33,200 nt of DNA from NCBI GenBank assembly GCA_010672165.1, contig JAAHHN010000057.1, forward strand, positions 1-33,200. Reading direction: 5' to 3'. This document shows positions 8,590-17,434 of the stretch, piece by piece (the first letter of the stretch is position 1; every line of letters begins with the position of its first letter). The translations under genes and the position numbers were made by a program. The DNA comes from Spirulina sp. SIO3F2 (GTDB taxonomy: Bacteria > Cyanobacteriota > Cyanobacteriia > Cyanobacteriales > Spirulinaceae). The notes beneath the pieces are model-generated. The model ran no database searches and was not told the DNA's origin. It was given only the letters and a program-made list of their open reading frames with translations.

Positions 8590-9648
8590 TCAGACGAGGG
8601 CAGGCTGTGGAGTGGCTTGTTGAAGCCGCGTCAAAACATTGGTTGCTGCCCCCGACTGGAGGAGCGAGCGTGCTTGCTCAAACCCAGCTTCGAGGGTCTC
8701 AGCTGCCCCCACAGACCACAGATAAAACCCCCCATTCCAGATTGCTGCACGACTATATTCGGTGTCCTGACCCGTCAGGGTCGCTTCAATTTGAGCAATT
8801 AAGACCTCTAGACTCTCTAACGGGAGATCCGGGCCGTGGAGATCATAGTCACGGGCATGGAGCTTCAGTCGCTGGGGCTGGGTGTCACCGCGACGTTGGG
8901 TGCTAATAATCGCTGTGCGCTCCCGGGGTAAATCACCACTGCCTTCAAGGCCTTTGATCAAAGTGTAAGACTCAACCCCCCGTAAAGCTAAGGTATCTTG
9001 CATAAACCGCTCCGTTGGCGGATGCACAAATCCCGCCAGCAGATGAACCAGTCCTGTATAGGGCGTCCAAATCAACTCCACCGTTGCAATGGGGGGACGC
9101 TTGCCAATTTGGGCTCGGTAGTCATTGACGGTAGTCGTGGCAGCAAAATGCTCAGGCGTATAGAGAAAACTGAGATTGGCGTTGGCGAGCAGCTGTCGAA
9201 TCTGAGAGCGGTCTAACCCTTTGAACTGAACCCCTAGCTGTTGCCAAATGTCGATCAGTGGTAAACCAAACTTAGTAGCAATACGATCGCCCCCATGCAT
9301 AAGAACAGGCACATTGGCAGCAGCTAAAATCAGCGCTGTTACTGGTGTTAGGGGAGCCGTGCGCGATCGCCCATCATAGGGATTACCAAGAACCGTGAGG
9401 CGCGATCGCAAATCGAGGGCGACCAGAGGTGGGCAGGCGCGATCGTACGCATCTAAAAAGCCGGCCAATTCATCGGCCACCGGGCGTTTCATACGATGGG
9501 CAATCAGAAATGCGCCGATTTGGGCTGGGGTTGCCACAGCATCTAGGATCAAAGTTGCGGCCTGAGATGCCTCTGAGCGGGTCAAAGCCTTGCTCGTGTG
9601 GGGGCCACTGCCGACTTTTTTGAGAAGCTCACGGAATTCTGCACTCAT
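8590..9648 (-). CDS. Anthranilate phosphoribosyltransferase-like (TrpD2/YbiB-type) protein
   Basis: A 352-residue member of the TrpD/nucleoside phosphorylase fold. Recognisable features are the N-terminal helical part with [14 protein letters not shown] and [10 protein letters not shown], then VLMHGGDRI and [13 protein letters not shown]. The glycine-rich PRPP loop of true TrpD (GTGGD-type) is replaced by [15 protein letters not shown], so anthranilate phosphoribosyl transfer is unlikely. The E. coli paralogue YbiB/TrpD2 is reported as a nucleic-acid-binding protein, but whether that applies here is inference. The gene lies immediately upstream of mnmE (stop TGA, one base, ATG), so a link to RNA metabolism is plausible. 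The start ATG is at 9646-9648; no ribosome binding site is obvious. Confidence 0.82.
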   Translation of the reverse strand: MSAEFRELLKKVGSGPHTSKALTRSEASQAATLILDAVATPAQIGAFLIAHRMKRPVADELAGFLDAYDRACPPLVALDLRSRLTVLGNPYDGRSRTAPLTPVTALILAAANVPVLMHGGDRIATKFGLPLIDIWQQLGVQFKGLDRSQIRQLLANANLSFLYTPEHFAATTTVNDYRAQIGKRPPIATVELIWTPYTGLVHLLAGFVHPPTERFMQDTLALRGVESYTLIKGLEGSGDLPRERTAIISTQRRGDTQPQRLKLHARDYDLHGPDLPLESLEVLIAQIEATLTGQDTEYSRAAIWNGGFYLWSVGAAETLEAGFEQARSLLQSGAATNVLTRLQQATPQPALV

Positions 9649-9828
9649 AGGACGTAAGGATCAAGCCGGAAAGGGTCAGCGAGGAAAATTGAAGCCAGAA
9701 GAACTGGGACTATAATCAGTTTGGTTTCAATACCTTAACATTGCTGGGTTACTGCCCTGAATGGATTTTTGGGGTCGAGCATGTCTGCTTTCTCGTAACC
9801 GTTCCCAAACTAATGATGATGGCAGGCT

Positions 9829-10782
9829 CTAAGCAACTGTGGAATGCATGGAGTGCGGGGATTGGGTGAAAAACTGCCGAACCAGTTGGCGGAAGTGGGC
9901 GATCGGTGGAATTTGGAGCCGATCTTGGGTGGTAACACAGACAACTTGCCGCGAAAGATTCCAATCATCAGGAGTTCGGAGCACCCGCTCAACCGGTGCC
10001 AGGGTGCGGACTGCCAAGGTTGGATCTTGGCGTGATTCTAGCAAAGCCGTTTGGGGCAGTAGGGCAATCAGTTCTCCTTGGCGAACCACACCGCGAAATG
10101 CATCCAGGGTATTGAGTTCCATTGCAGTTTGAATGGGAGTCCCCAACTGCTGAAAATGCTCCTGTACGAGTCGCTGCATTCCGTACCCATCCTTGAACAC
10201 CACTTGTGGATATTTCACCAGTTCTGTCCAAGGGATTTGGGAGTGCTGGGTAAGGGGATGATTAGCTGCCATCAACACTTCCACGGGTTCGTCATAAAGG
10301 AAATCCACCACCATTTCTGAAGACGTTGTTAAAAAACGGTTATGCATAACGATCGCCACATCAACTAGATTATCGCGAAGGACTTTGAGGGCGCGATCGC
10401 TCCCCAGCGCTGTCACTCGCAGTTGCACATCAGGATAGTAGCGGCAAAACTGGCGCAAGATCGGCGGTAAATGATGAGCACAAACGGAATGAATCGCAGC
10501 CACACAGAGTTCCGGTTGCTTACCATCTCGCATATCTGTCGCTTCCTGCAAAGATTGATCCCATTCATGGCAAATGCGTTTAATGCGGGGCAACAGTTGT
10601 TCGCCAAAGGCCGTTAAACTCGCCTGACCACTCCGGTGAAACAGGGGTAAACCCACTTCCGATTCAAGGGCTTGAATTTGACGGGAGATGGTGGATTGGG
10701 TAATGTGACAGGCTCGGGCGGCTTGCCCAAAGTTGCGGGTTTCCACAACGGCCAAAAATGCACGGAGCTGCTCGATTCTCAT
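9829..10782 (-). CDS. LysR-family transcriptional regulator
   Basis: A 317-residue LysR-type regulator. The N-terminal winged helix-turn-helix (residues 1-60) contains MRIEQLRAFLAVVETRNFGQ followed by ARACHITQSTISRQIQALE and GLPLFHR. A type 2 periplasmic-binding-like effector domain follows (about 90-300: ELCVAAIHSVCAHHLPPIL, YPDVQLRVTALG, GELIALLPQ). Such proteins bind as tetramers near divergent target promoters and respond to a small metabolite. Neither effector nor target can be inferred: the upstream neighbour, an aldo/keto reductase gene, is on the same strand 307 bases away, and no divergent gene is present. The length is typical. Confidence 0.93.
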   Translation of the reverse strand: MRIEQLRAFLAVVETRNFGQAARACHITQSTISRQIQALESEVGLPLFHRSGQASLTAFGEQLLPRIKRICHEWDQSLQEATDMRDGKQPELCVAAIHSVCAHHLPPILRQFCRYYPDVQLRVTALGSDRALKVLRDNLVDVAIVMHNRFLTTSSEMVVDFLYDEPVEVLMAANHPLTQHSQIPWTELVKYPQVVFKDGYGMQRLVQEHFQQLGTPIQTAMELNTLDAFRGVVRQGELIALLPQTALLESRQDPTLAVRTLAPVERVLRTPDDWNLSRQVVCVTTQDRLQIPPIAHFRQLVRQFFTQSPHSMHSTVA

Positions 10783-11089
10783 GACTCAATGAAAAATTCT
10801 GGGGATAATGGCAATGGAACCCAACAAGGTATGGCATCAGAATGATCAGAAGCCTTGAGGGACAAGCGATAACGCGCCTGACCCCAAAAATCAGTTAGGG
10901 GGTGTAGACTGACCTCCCTATCGCAATGCTTCAGTGTTCATGTTGATGACAAGCCCCGTTTCGCGGTATCCGCGAAAACTTTCCCCAGCCAATGGGTTAA
11001 GGTTGCAAATAGGGGATGCCAACCATGAAACTAGCGCATTATTAAATTTGATTTCGTAGGCATCGCTACAGTCCCCCATATCCAAGCCC
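10783..11089. other. 307-base spacer upstream of the LysR gene
   Basis: Holds the LysR promoter region and a compact palindrome, TTTCGCGG (10959-10966) and CCGCGAAA (10970-10977), separated by TAT. It could be the structure ending the aldo/keto reductase transcript or a protein-binding site; no T-run follows on the minus strand. No gene or RNA recognised. Confidence 0.45.
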
Positions 11090-12091
11090 TTACGTCCAAT
11101 CCCGATAAAAGCTACTCTCTTGCCAATTGTCTTTGACCAAAGCGGCGATCGCGGCCTGTTCTGACTCAGACAAGGGCCTAAAAGCTTGAGCAGCACGAAT
11201 ATTGTCTTGGAGTTGTGTCGGGTTGGCCGCAGCCACCACAGCCGCATGAACCCCCGGTTGCGTCAGACTAAAGCCCAGTGCTTGGGAGATGCTGGTTAAC
11301 CGTCCAGGTTTCAACAATCGTCCATAGGCTGGCACCTTCATTGCAGTCACTCCTACATTGAGTTCTTGGGCAACTGGGAGCACGGAAGAAATAAAAGAAC
11401 GGGGATGGTGGGGATCAGCGGCATTAATGGGAATCAAGGTGGCATCGAAGGGATAGCGTCGTAGCCCCGCCACAATCACCGCAGGTTCGTGGTGGCCAGT
11501 GATCCCCACTGTGTGCACAATTCCTTGGTCTTTCGCTTCGTTGAGGGCCTGGCAAGCCCCGTTAGATCCTGTAACCTGTTCAATTTCTTCGAGAAACGAA
11601 ACATGGTGAAGTTGCCATAGATCCAGATAGTCCGTGTTGAGTCGCTTGAGCGATCGCTCTAGTTCTCGCCATGCCCCGTCACGATCGCGTTGAGCAGTTT
11701 TGCTCGCCAGGAAGAGGTTTGAACGATAGGGGGGCAGAACTTTCCCAAGCTGCACTTCGCTATGACCATAACTGGCGGCGGTGTCGAAATAGCGAATGCC
11801 AGACTGGAGCGCGGTTTCAATGAGGGTAATGGCTTCGGCAGTGCGATCGCGCTGACCCAAAGGCGTTTGACCCGCCCCACCCAAGCCAAAAATCGGGATG
11901 TTTATCCCCGTTTTTCCCAGAACTCGCTCGGGAATCACCGCAGAGGTGGGGAGTTCCCGCGCTGCTTGAGCATTGGCAGATAGATTTGGCGAACCATGCC
12001 GACGCTGACGCCAACGAGACAAGGGGTAAGCGCTCACCAAACCACTCACCAAGGCAGCACCTGTCATCAGGAGATTTCGACGTTTGGGCAT
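11090..12091 (-). CDS. Aldo/keto reductase with N-terminal export-like segment
   Basis: A 333-residue NAD(P)H-dependent oxidoreductase of the aldo/keto reductase barrel family. All four catalytic residues are visible in context: Asp and Tyr in FDTAASYG, Lys in LASKTAQRD and His in LWQLHHVS. The domain begins around residue 55 (RVLGKTGINIPIFGLGG). Before it is a basic, hydrophobic leader (MPKRRNLLMTGAALVSG) that resembles a twin-arginine signal (KRRNLLM), followed by a linker, so the enzyme may be membrane-attached or exported; that is inference. The substrate is unknown. The gene stands alone, divergent from the prepilin gene. Confidence 0.88.
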   Translation of the reverse strand: MPKRRNLLMTGAALVSGLVSAYPLSRWRQRRHGSPNLSANAQAARELPTSAVIPERVLGKTGINIPIFGLGGAGQTPLGQRDRTAEAITLIETALQSGIRYFDTAASYGHSEVQLGKVLPPYRSNLFLASKTAQRDRDGAWRELERSLKRLNTDYLDLWQLHHVSFLEEIEQVTGSNGACQALNEAKDQGIVHTVGITGHHEPAVIVAGLRRYPFDATLIPINAADPHHPRSFISSVLPVAQELNVGVTAMKVPAYGRLLKPGRLTSISQALGFSLTQPGVHAAVVAAANPTQLQDNIRAAQAFRPLSESEQAAIAALVKDNWQESSFYRDWT

Positions 12092-12242
12092 GGGGTCAAC
12101 CTCGTAAAACTCACATCGTCAATGGTATTGATTACAGATTACTCTGCACCTCAAGGTTTACAACATTAATATCCTTGATTCGGATTGTTATATAATCACC
12201 TTGTTGTCTTTTAGTGTCAGCTTCCGACACTCAATATCAGGG

Positions 12243-12875
12243 ATGTCACCAACCCAGCCTGAGTCCGGCTTTACTCTAATTGAATTACTGTTTGTCGTTG
12301 TTTTGATTGGACTTCTAGCGTTTATCGCTGGCCCAGGCTGGGCCGGTTTTACCCAACGCCAGCGCATTAATCAAGCCACTGAACAGGTCTATCGGGCCCT
12401 GCGATCGACTCAAGGCGCAGCCAAGAAATCTAAAATCGCTTGGCAAGTTACTTTTGTCCGCGATCCCAGCGATCCAGATGTGATTCGCTATCAGCTCCAT
12501 CCCGCAGCCGAAGCGGATGATGTTTTTGTAGACCCCGCTCAACTCGCTACCCTAGAAAGCTGGCCAAGCCTCACACCTGGTGTCACCTTTGCCACCCAGC
12601 CTAATAGCAGGGGGAAATCCGAAACATCGATCCGCAGCAACGCTGCCAAAACACAATGGCGCGTGATCTTCAATGCTCAGGGCTGTCCAGTTTTCAAGGC
12701 TAGCAATACTTGTACTCGCACTAGCCTCAGAGCACTGGGGCGCATTGGCTTGACCTCAACTCCTGATGTTGAACCTAGCCAAGCTCACCGTTGTGTAATC
12801 ATTTCCACGGTGCTTGGTCACGTGCGTCGTGGCCAATATCATCCAAAACCCAAGGATGACCGTTTTTGTTATTAG
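12243..12875 (+). CDS. Type IV prepilin-like (GspH/FimT-type) minor pilin
   Basis: A 210-residue protein with a prepilin peptidase site: short leader MSPTQPESG, then the methylated N-terminal helix FTLIELLFVVVLIGLL with Glu at position +5. The body has the long amphipathic helix (RINQATEQVYRALRSTQ) and a beta-rich C-terminal half containing cysteines (GCPVFKASNTC, HRCVIISTVLG) typical of cyanobacterial GspH/FimT-type minor pilins. I chose the ATG at 12243 because it gives a normal 9-residue leader; an upstream TTG at 12201 would add 14 residues that do not look like a leader. It would act in type IV pili or a pseudopilus, but no other pilus gene lies in the window. Confidence 0.85.
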   Translation: MSPTQPESGFTLIELLFVVVLIGLLAFIAGPGWAGFTQRQRINQATEQVYRALRSTQGAAKKSKIAWQVTFVRDPSDPDVIRYQLHPAAEADDVFVDPAQLATLESWPSLTPGVTFATQPNSRGKSETSIRSNAAKTQWRVIFNAQGCPVFKASNTCTRTSLRALGRIGLTSTPDVEPSQAHRCVIISTVLGHVRRGQYHPKPKDDRFCY

Positions 12876-12929
12876 CCTGGCTTGTTACAGACGCAGATAT
12901 CCCTCCGAGAGAGAGACTCCGCTGCACTC

Positions 12930-13916
12930 CTATTGCAAACTCAGCACGCCAATAATTACGTACTTGCCATAAAACTTGGTTCGTGTGCCATAAAGCGCAA
13001 TATCCACTAAACGCCGATCTTTCCGTTGACCTTGAAACTGGGCTGAAATTACGGGATTGTAGCCTTGAAAACATTGCTGAAGTTGTTCAGCAACTTGGTG
13101 ATAGTGGGTGGTGGCGACTAATTTTAAAATCGAATCGAGAACCACCAGTTCGCCAAACTCATAACCGAAGATCTGAGCAATCAGTGGATTGGCATATAAA
13201 AACTTGCCATTGTCCGCGATGATGAAAATGCCCACTTGGGAGAGATCTTGCTTTGTCTCAGGAATTTTGGCATCTTCGGTATTTTTTTCTTCCTGTTTCT
13301 GATGCTCCAATACATACAGGCGAGCATTATCCAGCGCCAATGCCATTTGTGTGGCACACATTTGTAATAATTCGCTGGTCGCCTCGGTAAAGTGATGGGT
13401 TTCGGGGTGAGTGAGTGTCAACAAACCCAAAAGGGCTTTACCCCGCAGGATGGGAATACAGAGTGCTGAACCTACTGTGTAAGGCTGGTTGGGTAACGTG
13501 ACCCAGCGATCATCAATTCGGGTATCGGTAATGATCCCGGGTTGTCGATTGCGTACCACCCAGCCAGCTAAACCGCTATCAAGCACCTTACCAATCAAGT
13601 CAGCCCGCTGCTCCCGAATGGTTGCCCCCCGCGCCAGAATACTCTCGGTTACAGCACCTTTATTGTCGAGCAAAAATAGACTACTCTCTTCAGCATTCGT
13701 TAGCTTCACCGATACTTTGATCGTTTGCATTAGCATCGATCGCAGCATCAGACGACCCGTTGCCGCCCGTCCCATCGAAACCAGCGATCGCACGAGTTCA
13801 TCTTGAGCATCAAAGGCCAGTTTGACTTTTTCGAGATGCACTAAGCGCGCTTGGAGAGATTCAACTTTTTGAATTAATTCTGCTGCGGATAGGTCAGATA
13901 GGGCGCGATCGCTCAT
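12930..13916 (-). CDS. GAF-PAS sensory protein without an output domain
   Basis: A 328-residue soluble protein. A coiled coil (about 8-38) precedes a GAF domain (about 45-205; SSLFLLDNKGAVTESILARG, LAGWVVRNRQPGIITDTRID, SALCIPILRGKALLGLLTLTH). A charged linker leads to a PAS domain (about 226-325; VGIFIIADNGKFLYANPL, FGYEFGEL, VDIALYGTRTKFYGKYVIIG). No kinase, GGDEF, EAL or DNA-binding domain follows, so it must act through a partner. There is no obvious tetrapyrrole-binding Cys in the GAF domain. The gene is tail-to-tail with the prepilin gene and divergent from nothing; ggpS lies upstream on the same strand, 265 bases away. Confidence 0.88.
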   Translation of the reverse strand: MSDRALSDLSAAELIQKVESLQARLVHLEKVKLAFDAQDELVRSLVSMGRAATGRLMLRSMLMQTIKVSVKLTNAEESSLFLLDNKGAVTESILARGATIREQRADLIGKVLDSGLAGWVVRNRQPGIITDTRIDDRWVTLPNQPYTVGSALCIPILRGKALLGLLTLTHPETHHFTEATSELLQMCATQMALALDNARLYVLEHQKQEEKNTEDAKIPETKQDLSQVGIFIIADNGKFLYANPLIAQIFGYEFGELVVLDSILKLVATTHYHQVAEQLQQCFQGYNPVISAQFQGQRKDRRLVDIALYGTRTKFYGKYVIIGVLSLQ

Positions 13917-14123
13917 TTAACAATAAACCTCACAAAAGCCAAGATTCGCCTCGTGAGCAGAATCCAGATACATTATCTGAGGTCTGGTGTATGTCTGAAT
14001 TTGGGAGGGATTTCCCCCTGTTAATGTTCAAGTCAGCATCACCAAACATCACCACTCAAGATCTCATGATAAGTCCCCAGGTTCCTTCGCGGTGAAGGAG
14101 TAGTAATAATTGCACAAACGAAC

Positions 14124-14146
14124 GGGGAGGGGTTTGCCCCCTCCCC
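14124..14146. terminator. GC-rich hairpin just downstream of ggpS
   Basis: GGGGAGGGG (14124-14132) and CCCCTCCCC (14138-14146) form a 9-bp perfect stem with a 5-base loop, 35 bases beyond the ggpS stop. On the minus strand it is followed by CGTTTGTGCAATTATT, weakly T-rich. It may end the ggpS transcript. Its core resembles the hairpin at 4019-4045. Confidence 0.5.
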
Positions 14147-14181
14147 TCAACCAACTCAATGGCTAATCGTCAGTTTTTGTA

Positions 14182-15687
14182 CTACGCCTCTGAGCTCGAC
14201 GTTGTGAGTTCAGGAGTTTGCATCGCTTGGAACATCTTCAGCAAGCGATCGCCCCAATATTTCACGTCATAGGTCGCCACTGTCTCATAGAGCTTGCCCA
14301 TGCGCTCTTTCTGCTCAGCTTCTGACATTTCCAGAGCTTGCTCAATCGCCTGATCCATTGCCGCGTGAGAATAGGGATTGGTCAAAATTGCCTCTGGCAT
14401 TTCCACCGCTGCTCCCACAAATTCTGAGAGCACCAAGACCCCTCCTTGTTCTTTGTGGGTGACCACATATTCTTTCGCAACCAAATTCAAACCATCTCGC
14501 AACGGCGTTGTCCAGCACACATCCGCAAGTTTGTAGTAGCTCATCAGGTCAATAAACGAAATCGGCTCAGTATACAGAATCACCGGACACCAATCCCAAG
14601 TGGAGAATCGACCATTGATCCGACCCGAGAAGTGTTCAATTTCTTCTTGGGCCGTTTGATAAACCCGCATACCACTAGCCGAGCGCACACAGGAGACCAA
14701 CAAGCTGACTTTGCCATGCAGATCGGGACGGCGTTCTAACAACCGTTCATAGGTTAAGAGCATTTCTTTGTTGCCCTTGACATAGTCAATCCGCCCAGCA
14801 GCGATGATCAATTTGCGATCGCCCAATTGCGTCTTCATCTCAGCAAAGCGAGCTTTTGCCGCATCTTGAGCCAAGGTATTAAGAATATGCTCAGGGTTAG
14901 TACCCACCGGGAACGCATCGATATTCACAGTTCGGCCCTGATACTGCAATTGTGTCACCATATCCGGCTCAGCGAGGGCGGTTCCGGTTCGGGTCATATG
15001 TTCGGGCACAGCACCGCGCTTGAGAACTTCTACCTTAGTAACACTGCGAGCCACATTCACAAAGTTCTCGGAATAGCGGGGAATGTGGAAGCCCACCACA
15101 TCACAACAGAGTAAACTTTCAATAATTTGTTGTCGCCAGGGAATCACATTAAAAGCATCCACTGATGGGAATGGCGTGTGGTGGAAGAAAGCAATCTTGG
15201 CCTGGGGTTTAAGCTGACGGATGTAATAGGGCGCCAGCCAAAGGTTGTAGTCATGTACCCAAATCAGGGCATCATCCGCAGCTTCTTCACAGGCTGCCTC
15301 TGCAAACAAGCGATTGACCGTTTGGAAGTTGTCCCAATTAGCCGAGGAATCATCAAAATGCCAGGGGAAGGCGTGGAGGATGGGCCAAAACGCTTCTTTG
15401 GAGGTGATGTGATAGAAATCCCGCACTTGTTGAGCGATGAGGGGAATCCGAAACACACTGTAATTGGTCTCATCTTCAACCGTGACTCGGGATTGGAAAT
15501 CCGCTTTCTGGTCCTCAGTCACCTGTTTCCAGGCGATCCAAGTCCCGTAATTCACATGCCCAAAAAAGCTTTTGAGTGTGGGCATAATGCCATTCGGGCT
15601 TTTCTTGGGGCGATAACGCACCTGACCATTCTCAATGACTTCATCGTAGGGTTCACGGTGGTAGAGAATAACGAGTGAGGATTTCAT
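14182..15687 (-). CDS. ggpS: Glucosylglycerol-phosphate synthase
   Basis: A 501-residue GT20-family glycosyltransferase. The N-terminus (SSLVILYHREPYDEV, KKSPNGIMPTLKSFF) and motifs ITSKEAFWPILHAFPW, WVHDYNLWLAP, AFFHHTPFPS, VGFHIPRY, AGRIDYVKGNKEM and TPLRDGLNLVAKEYV match cyanobacterial GgpS rather than trehalose-6-phosphate synthase OtsA. GgpS condenses ADP-glucose with glycerol 3-phosphate to glucosylglycerol phosphate, the committed step toward the osmoprotectant glucosylglycerol. The protein looks complete and all family motifs are present. Transcription is monocistronic by layout: a 413-base spacer upstream and a strong hairpin downstream. The gene points to tolerance of moderate salt. 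The phosphatase and glucosylglycerol transporter genes are not in this window. Confidence 0.93.
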   Translation of the reverse strand: MKSSLVILYHREPYDEVIENGQVRYRPKKSPNGIMPTLKSFFGHVNYGTWIAWKQVTEDQKADFQSRVTVEDETNYSVFRIPLIAQQVRDFYHITSKEAFWPILHAFPWHFDDSSANWDNFQTVNRLFAEAACEEAADDALIWVHDYNLWLAPYYIRQLKPQAKIAFFHHTPFPSVDAFNVIPWRQQIIESLLCCDVVGFHIPRYSENFVNVARSVTKVEVLKRGAVPEHMTRTGTALAEPDMVTQLQYQGRTVNIDAFPVGTNPEHILNTLAQDAAKARFAEMKTQLGDRKLIIAAGRIDYVKGNKEMLLTYERLLERRPDLHGKVSLLVSCVRSASGMRVYQTAQEEIEHFSGRINGRFSTWDWCPVILYTEPISFIDLMSYYKLADVCWTTPLRDGLNLVAKEYVVTHKEQGGVLVLSEFVGAAVEMPEAILTNPYSHAAMDQAIEQALEMSEAEQKERMGKLYETVATYDVKYWGDRLLKMFQAMQTPELTTSSSEA

Positions 15688-16100
15688 AATTTGGGTTTAA
15701 TTGTAAGGAGTAATCAATTGGGGGTGAAAGCCGGACAGGTTCCGTCTGCGTGGATTCTTGCTCAGGCAGGAGAGGCATAGCGCTCCCTCCGAGAGGCTAC
15801 ACAACAACTCAACTCACGCTACAGTTTTGCCACCGGCTCTCCGTAGTCGGAGAGAAATAAGGTTACGTAGGGTGGGCAATGCCCACTCAATCAGGGTTTT
15901 GGAAATAGGTTCGGATTTACAACTCAACTACGATAGTTCATCGTGATCGATTGGGTTTTTCCATAGATAAAAGTCACCATGTCATATCCTGAATGAAGCA
16001 TGACACTAGCCCAAGATAGAAATGCATCACCTTAAGATCCTCCCAGAGAGCGATGCTTTTGGCTATGGTTGGCAGATTGAAGTCTTAGCTAGGGTGATTA
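15688..16100. other. 413-base divergent spacer between ggpS and rimM, rich in short inverted repeats
   Basis: No gene seen. It holds CTCTCCG/CGGAGAG (15837-15843, 15848-15854, loop TAGT), GTGGGCA/TGCCCAC (15872-15878, 15880-15886) inside GTAGGGTGGGCAATGCCCAC, a phrase common between cyanobacterial genes, and TGTCAT/ATGACA (15980-15985, 16000-16005). The 11-mer CCCTCCGAGAG at 15785-15795 recurs at 12901-12911. Some of these may be regulatory for the salt-responsive ggpS gene, but they could equally be dispersed repeats. Confidence 0.5.
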
Positions 16101-16775
16101 ATGGACAAAATAATGTCTGAGACCGAAACAGAGTGGCTAGAAATCGGCAAAATTGTTGCTCCTCAGGGCTTGCACGGTGAAGTGAGGGTACTCTCCGCTT
16201 CTGATTTTCCGGAGCGATTTTTGGAGCCGGGCCAACGGTGGTTGCGATCGCCATCTCAATCCCAACCCCAAGCAATTGAACTTCTTAAGGGTCGTCCGGT
16301 TCCAGGCAAAAATCTTTACGTTCTCCAGCTTGCAGGCGTGGCTAATCGAAATCAGGCGGAGGCGTTGCGGGGTTCCATGCTTCTGGTTCCGGCTAGCGAT
16401 CGCCCCCCCTTAGACGAAGGCGAATTCCATGTCAGTGACCTAGTCGGTCTAACCGTTATTCACCATCAGACTCAAGCGTTGATTGGCACTGTTGTTGATG
16501 TATTTGCGTCCAGCCAGGATATTTTGGAAGTCCAACTTGCGCATCCTCCTGCTGCTCCAAGGCACAAAAAAAAGCGGCGGAAACAGATGGCTAAACCCGC
16601 TACGGTGCTTATTCCGTTTGTGGAGGTGATTGTCCCAGTTGTAGATCTAGCGCAGCAGCGGCTGGAGGTGCTACCACCACTGGGTTTGCTGGAGGATGAG
16701 CCACCCGATAATGCAGAAACACCTCCTGACCTTCAATTCGATGCGACAACAGTTCCAGTGACTGAGTCTCCTTAA
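16101..16775 (+). CDS. rimM: 16S rRNA processing/30S maturation factor RimM
   Basis: A 224-residue RimM, which binds ribosomal protein S19 during late 30S assembly. The N-terminal RimM barrel has [28 protein letters not shown] and [20 protein letters not shown]; the C-terminal PRC-barrel-like part has [18 protein letters not shown] and [21 protein letters not shown] Lys/Arg-rich insert ([10 protein letters not shown]) interrupts the second domain, as in other cyanobacterial versions. The family core ends near LGLLEDEP; about 23 further residues are acidic and Pro/Thr-rich. That tail is encoded opposite the conserved C-terminus of the convergent reductase gene. Met1 or Met5 (16113) could be the start. 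Confidence 0.95.
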   Translation: MDKIMSETETEWLEIGKIVAPQGLHGEVRVLSASDFPERFLEPGQRWLRSPSQSQPQAIELLKGRPVPGKNLYVLQLAGVANRNQAEALRGSMLLVPASDRPPLDEGEFHVSDLVGLTVIHHQTQALIGTVVDVFASSQDILEVQLAHPPAAPRHKKKRRKQMAKPATVLIPFVEVIVPVVDLAQQRLEVLPPLGLLEDEPPDNAETPPDLQFDATTVPVTESP

Positions 16776-17373
16776 GCAACTTACCCACGCCATCGTAGGG
16801 GGTGGGGGCGGCACGACCACCAATTAAACAGGGGCAAACCGTCAACCAGAGTTCATCGATCGCGGCGATCGCCCCTAAACTCGCCACCAGTTCCCCACCC
16901 CCCAAGACAGCAAGACGATGAATGCCCAGGTTCTGAAATTGGGGCCAAAGCTCTGTCCAACCAATCTCGGATGAGTCAGTAGATGTAGAACTAATCAGAA
17001 CGTGGTCAAAATCGTAGGCTTGGGCATTGAGGGCCCCTTGAGATGTGGTGATCAAGCCACGGGAAATGGGTTGACTGAAAAAACGCCAAGCTGGCTCAAA
17101 TTGTCCCGAGCCAGAGCAAATGAAATGTAGGGGTTGAGATGCTTGGTCCCGCGCAGCCCGCTGGTCGAGAAGACGGGGATCACGAAGGGTTAAGCTAGTA
17201 TGGTAGGCGCGAAGTGTGTTCGCCCCCATTAAAACCCCATCTGCTTGGGCAATTTGGGTTTCAAGATGAGCACGATCGGCTGCTGAGCCAAATCGTGCTG
17301 GTGAGCCGGAGCCATCACTGATTTTGCCATCTGCACTCATTGCCAATACCACAACTATTTTGGGGCGCATCAT
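16609..17373 (-). CDS. RibD C-terminal-domain (dihydrofolate reductase-like) protein
   Basis: A 254-residue stand-alone RibD_C/DHFR-fold reductase: [44 protein letters not shown] and [14 protein letters not shown] are characteristic. In RibD this domain reduces the ribosyl side chain of the riboflavin intermediate with NADPH. Solitary cyanobacterial copies lack the deaminase domain and their substrate is uncertain. The domain should end at FLHYRV; 30 more Pro/Ala-rich residues follow, read antisense through rimM. The gene overlaps rimM tail-to-tail by 167 bases and is divergent from the kinase-like gene 61 bases away. Confidence 0.87.
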   Translation of the reverse strand: MMRPKIVVVLAMSADGKISDGSGSPARFGSAADRAHLETQIAQADGVLMGANTLRAYHTSLTLRDPRLLDQRAARDQASQPLHFICSGSGQFEPAWRFFSQPISRGLITTSQGALNAQAYDFDHVLISSTSTDSSEIGWTELWPQFQNLGIHRLAVLGGGELVASLGAIAAIDELWLTVCPCLIGGRAAPTPYDGVGKLLKETQSLELLSHRIEGQEVFLHYRVAHPPANPVVVAPPAAAALDLQLGQSPPQTE

Positions 17374-17434
17374 GGTACTTTCTTCCCCCTAAACTCAATT
17401 TCCTCAACGGCGTTGCCTGCCCCCCGAACCCGAA

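Noticed and set aside
10918..11247. Minus-strand 109-codon frame overlapping the aldo/keto reductase gene
   Set aside because: It shares most of its length with the well-supported reductase gene in another frame and has no family features.
14182..15687. Trehalose-6-phosphate synthase (otsA)
   Set aside because: Same GT20 family, but the N-terminus and internal motifs match cyanobacterial GgpS much better.
15758..15946. Plus-strand 62-codon frame in the ggpS-rimM spacer, considered as a GgpR-like regulator
   Set aside because: It runs through several inverted repeats, is Arg-rich in a way typical of non-coding repeats, and does not overlap the ggpS start as GgpR does.
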